Assembly: GCA_034435395.1 (NCBI GenBank)
Contig: DAOTXK010000159.1
Location: 1 to 16,280, forward strand
Source: DAOTXK01 sp034435395
GTDB lineage: Bacteria > Chloroflexota > Anaerolineae > Aggregatilineales > Ch27
Direction: 5' to 3'
Length of the DNA stretch: 16,280 nt
Position numbers and translations under genes: made by a program
Notes under the pieces: model-generated
Database searches by the model: none
The model's input: only the letters and a program-made list of their open reading frames with translations
Told to the model about the DNA's origin: nothing
Part shown: piece by piece, positions 13,981 through 16,280 of the stretch
Layout: each line of letters starts with the position of its first letter
Position numbering within the stretch: position 1 is the stretch's first letter

Positions 13981-14913
13981 TTACTGCCCGCTCAGGAAAC
14001 GGAGCATCACCAGCGCGGCCTGCTCGTTATCGAAGTAGTCGATGTTGTCGTCGTCAAACCAGTCGATCGGCTGGAACCCAGCGCAGTTGTCATAACTCCA
14101 GGCAAAACAGGCCTCGGTACGCGCCCAGAAGATCACGTCCCCGGAGGCGTTCTGGTAGTACACCAGGCGGTCGCGTCCAGTGTCCTGGCTGACCCAGAAA
14201 ATCTGCTCCGCCCCGCTGACCGGGGCCACCAGATAGGCCCGCAGGGCGGGATTGTCGCTTTGCACCCCCACGCGCAGGTCGGACAGCCAGGTCGGCAGCG
14301 CTTTCCCTTCCAACAGCAGGCTGCCTTCGGTGTAGGTCAGGACTTCGTAAACCGATGCGACGGTGAATAACTCCTGCAACAGGTCATTCTGCTCCGGCCA
14401 GAAAGCGTCGTACAGCAATAAGGCCCGCCCGCCGTCGCGGATGAAGGCGTCCAGCGCCACCAGCGCCCTGGCGCTGGGTTCATAATGGTCGTTGTTGGTG
14501 TTATAGTAGCTGCCGTAGATGGCGGATACGACGTTGGCGTTTTGCAGTTGTTCCAGGAACTGGTCCTCGTTTTCGGCGATGATCAGATCGATGCCGTTGG
14601 CAAAGGCCAGTCCGTCCAGTTTGTCAAAGTATCTCCCTCCCAGGTACAGGACCACCGCGCCGCCGCTCCGACCGGTGGCCGGGACCGCGCCACCGGCGCA
14701 GGCCGCCTCAATGCGTTCCAGGGCGGCACGGGCCGCAGCGACCTGCTCCAGCGCGCCGGCGGTATTGCCCGCGTCGGCGGCCACCTGCGCATTGGCCAGC
14801 GCCGCATAAACATCGGTCAGGCGGATGGTGCAGTCGGGTCCCTGCGCCGCGCCCGGATAGGCGCCGACCAGCAAAGCCAGGACCATAACTGTGAGCAAAA
14901 GTGGACGTTTCAT
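13981..14913 (-). CDS. Secreted protein of unknown function
   Basis: I do not recognise this 310-aa protein. A signal peptide is clear: MKRPLLLTVMVLALLVGAYP followed by GAAQG, a plausible signal peptidase I site near residues 23-25, with no lipobox. An alanine-rich helical segment follows (about 32-75), bracketed by C28 and C72, which might form a disulphide. The rest (from VVLYLGGRYFDKLDG) alternates strands and helices and contains LDAFIRDGGRALLLYDAFW, which looks like a Rossmann-like or glutamine-amidotransferase-like fold of the kind used in surface proteins; that is only an impression. The ATG at 14913 is preceded by AGGAGG, so seven further in-frame upstream residues are rejected. It follows the GT4 gene at 14953 by 39 bases and probably shares its transcript. 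Confidence 0.78.
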   Translation of the reverse strand: MKRPLLLTVMVLALLVGAYPGAAQGPDCTIRLTDVYAALANAQVAADAGNTAGALEQVAAARAALERIEAACAGGAVPATGRSGGAVVLYLGGRYFDKLDGLAFANGIDLIIAENEDQFLEQLQNANVVSAIYGSYYNTNNDHYEPSARALVALDAFIRDGGRALLLYDAFWPEQNDLLQELFTVASVYEVLTYTEGSLLLEGKALPTWLSDLRVGVQSDNPALRAYLVAPVSGAEQIFWVSQDTGRDRLVYYQNASGDVIFWARTEACFAWSYDNCAGFQPIDWFDDDNIDYFDNEQAALVMLRFLSGQ

Positions 14914-14952
14914 AGAGCCTCCTGTTTCTCCCATCCGGTCGATATTCTGATC

Positions 14953-16140
14953 CTACTCACCTTCGATCACCCCCGCCAGCACCTCGCTGAAACGCGCCGC
15001 GTAGAGCCGGACATCCAGGTGCCGCAGGACGTGCTGCCGCCCGGCCTGGCCCAGGCGGACCCGCAGGTCGGGATCGTCCAGCAGGCGGCGCACAGCAGCG
15101 GCCAGCGCTGCCGGGTCGCGGGGCGGGACCAGGTAGCCGGTCTGGCCCTCGATCACGGTCTCCGCTGGCCCGCCGACGTTGGTGCTGACCACCGGCACGG
15201 CGCAGGCCATGGCTTCCAGGTGGGCCATGCCGAACGATTCGAAGTCCGAGGCGCAGACCAGCACGTCGGTGGCCCGCAGCGTGGTCACCAGGTCCCCGGT
15301 GAAGCCGGTGAAGATCACCGCCCGCTGGAGGTGGGGGTCGGCGGCGATCAGGGCCTTCATGGCCGCCTTATGACGGTCTCCCACCGCGCCATCCAGCACG
15401 TTATCCCCCACGATCAGGAAGCGGGCGTCCGGATAGTCCGGGGCGAGCAGGGCCGCCATGCGCAGGAAGTTGAGGTGGCCCTTGACCGGCTGGAAGCGCC
15501 CCAGGATGGTGATCACCGGGGCGTCCGGCGGGATGCCGAGCGCCTGCCGGACGGGCGCGCCATCCACGCCGGGATGGAAGCGGCCCACGTCCACCCCCAG
15601 GTGCCGCACTTCGACCCGTTCCGGCGGCATAAACGGCGGGTCGCCCAGGAAGCCCGCCCTGGTCCAGCCAGAATCGGCGAACAGGTGGGCGGCCTGCCGG
15701 AACAGCGCCCGCTGCCAGGGGCGGGGGTGCGTCCACTGGCCGTGCACCATCCACACCCAGGGCACGCCCGTCCGACGGCAGGCGGGGGCGGCCAGCGGCA
15801 CGCTGTGATACTCCGGGCGGACGACGGCGATTCCCTCGCGGCGGATCAGAGCGGCGATTTTCCCCACCACCGGGAAACGCGCCCACAGCGCCGGGATAAA
15901 AACTGGCGTGGCCGGACGCCAGGGGATGAGGTGGACCGGCCAGCCCTGCGCCCGCCATAGCTCAGGGAAGGCCCCCCCGCGCGGGCAGAGCAGGTGCGGC
16001 GTCCAGCGGGCCGCGTCCAGGCAGCGGACCATCTCGTAGAGGCTGGTCTCGCCGCCGCCCAGGCCGGTGTGCGAGGAGATGAACAGGATGGGCGTGGGCG
16101 GTTTGGGGTGGTGAGTGTCAGGGCCGGCGTGATGGCTCAT
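14953..16140 (-). CDS. GT4 family glycosyltransferase (GT-B fold)
   Basis: The 395-aa enzyme opens with ILFISSHTGLGGGETSL, the glycine-rich acceptor loop typical of GT4 enzymes. The C-terminal donor-binding half starts after HLGVDVGRF and includes ILGRFQPVKGH, FTGFTGDL and FESFGMAHLEAMACAVPVVS, where the two glutamates of the E-x7-E motif are visible. The end, GYLVPPRDPAALAAAV, is also typical. It transfers a sugar from a nucleotide donor at the cytoplasmic membrane; donor and acceptor cannot be told. AAGGA lies about seven bases before the ATG at 16140, and a promoter can be drawn at 16170-16199. It appears to be the first gene of the minus-strand run containing the secreted protein. Confidence 0.92.
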   Translation of the reverse strand: MSHHAGPDTHHPKPPTPILFISSHTGLGGGETSLYEMVRCLDAARWTPHLLCPRGGAFPELWRAQGWPVHLIPWRPATPVFIPALWARFPVVGKIAALIRREGIAVVRPEYHSVPLAAPACRRTGVPWVWMVHGQWTHPRPWQRALFRQAAHLFADSGWTRAGFLGDPPFMPPERVEVRHLGVDVGRFHPGVDGAPVRQALGIPPDAPVITILGRFQPVKGHLNFLRMAALLAPDYPDARFLIVGDNVLDGAVGDRHKAAMKALIAADPHLQRAVIFTGFTGDLVTTLRATDVLVCASDFESFGMAHLEAMACAVPVVSTNVGGPAETVIEGQTGYLVPPRDPAALAAAVRRLLDDPDLRVRLGQAGRQHVLRHLDVRLYAARFSEVLAGVIEGE

Positions 16141-16169
16141 CGGGTTTCCTTGGTGGGTTCGCGCCCGTT

Positions 16170-16199
16170 ATTCTACCACCGGGACGGGAAATTTGTCGG
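16170..16199 (-). promoter_or_regulatory. Candidate promoter for the right-hand GT4 gene
   Basis: On the minus strand CCGACA (16199-16194, 4 of 6) is followed after 18 bases by TAGAAT (16175-16170, 5 of 6). The leader to the ATG at 16140 would be about 22 bases. The remaining bases to the right edge show no gene start. Confidence 0.4.
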
Positions 16200-16280
16200 G
16201 GGGCGCGGGAGGAGACGTGACGGCGGCGCGGATGCCGACGGATGATCGGGCGCAAGGTGCGTCGGACTGAGGTCCGCCGT

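Noticed and set aside
14485..15960. A 491-codon plus-strand open frame
   Set aside because: It is antisense to the secreted protein and the GT4 gene, both of which have clear domains or signal peptide and ribosome binding sites.

Overview
The window is GC-rich bacterial DNA that is almost entirely coding, with mostly ATG and some GTG starts and with visible Shine-Dalgarno sites. The gene set (a YkoP-like domain, DUF2304, many envelope glycosyltransferases) and the dispersed palindromic repeats would suit a Chloroflexota-like bacterium. That is an inference from style: no rRNA, tRNA or taxonomic marker gene is present.

Left part (1-5400): a polytopic ArnT/PMT-type glycosyltransferase on the minus strand runs off the left edge. 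A 657-bp gene-free stretch (1667-2323) follows. It holds several strong hairpins and a sequence that looks like the right end / reRNA (omegaRNA) of an IS200/IS605 element without its tnpB. Next come a rhomboid protease (minus), a divergent FmdB-type zinc-ribbon protein with a clear promoter, and an unrecognised 398-aa membrane protein (plus). A bidirectional terminator separates the latter from a small, very basic, unrecognised 89-aa gene (minus) that has a near-consensus ribosome binding site.

Middle part (5500-8830): a DUF2304 membrane protein (minus) is divergent from a YdjC/ChbG-type deacetylase resembling HpnK (plus). The deacetylase is tail-to-tail, with a 10-bp overlap, with a GT21/HpnI-like membrane glycosyltransferase (minus). 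A YkoP-like gene lies just upstream of the glycosyltransferase and has its own promoter. HpnI adds GlcNAc to a hopanoid and HpnK deacetylates it, so the pair suggests glucosamine-bearing lipid synthesis. No hopanoid-forming gene is in view to prove the substrate.

Right part (8840-16280), all minus strand: a GT4 glycosyltransferase and a secreted protein lead into a LegB-like NAD-dependent sugar-nucleotide dehydratase/epimerase and a sugar-1-phosphate nucleotidyltransferase. After these come a second GT4 enzyme, a dolichyl-phosphate-mannose-synthase-like GT2 enzyme, and a coiled-coil protein with a J-domain-like HPD motif. The set reads as a surface glycan / glycolipid locus. Between the nucleotidyltransferase and the second GT4 gene sits a 157-bp palindromic MITE-like element, with 16-bp imperfect terminal inverted repeats and a perfect 5-bp target duplication.

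I found no CRISPR array, tRNA, rRNA or intact transposase.
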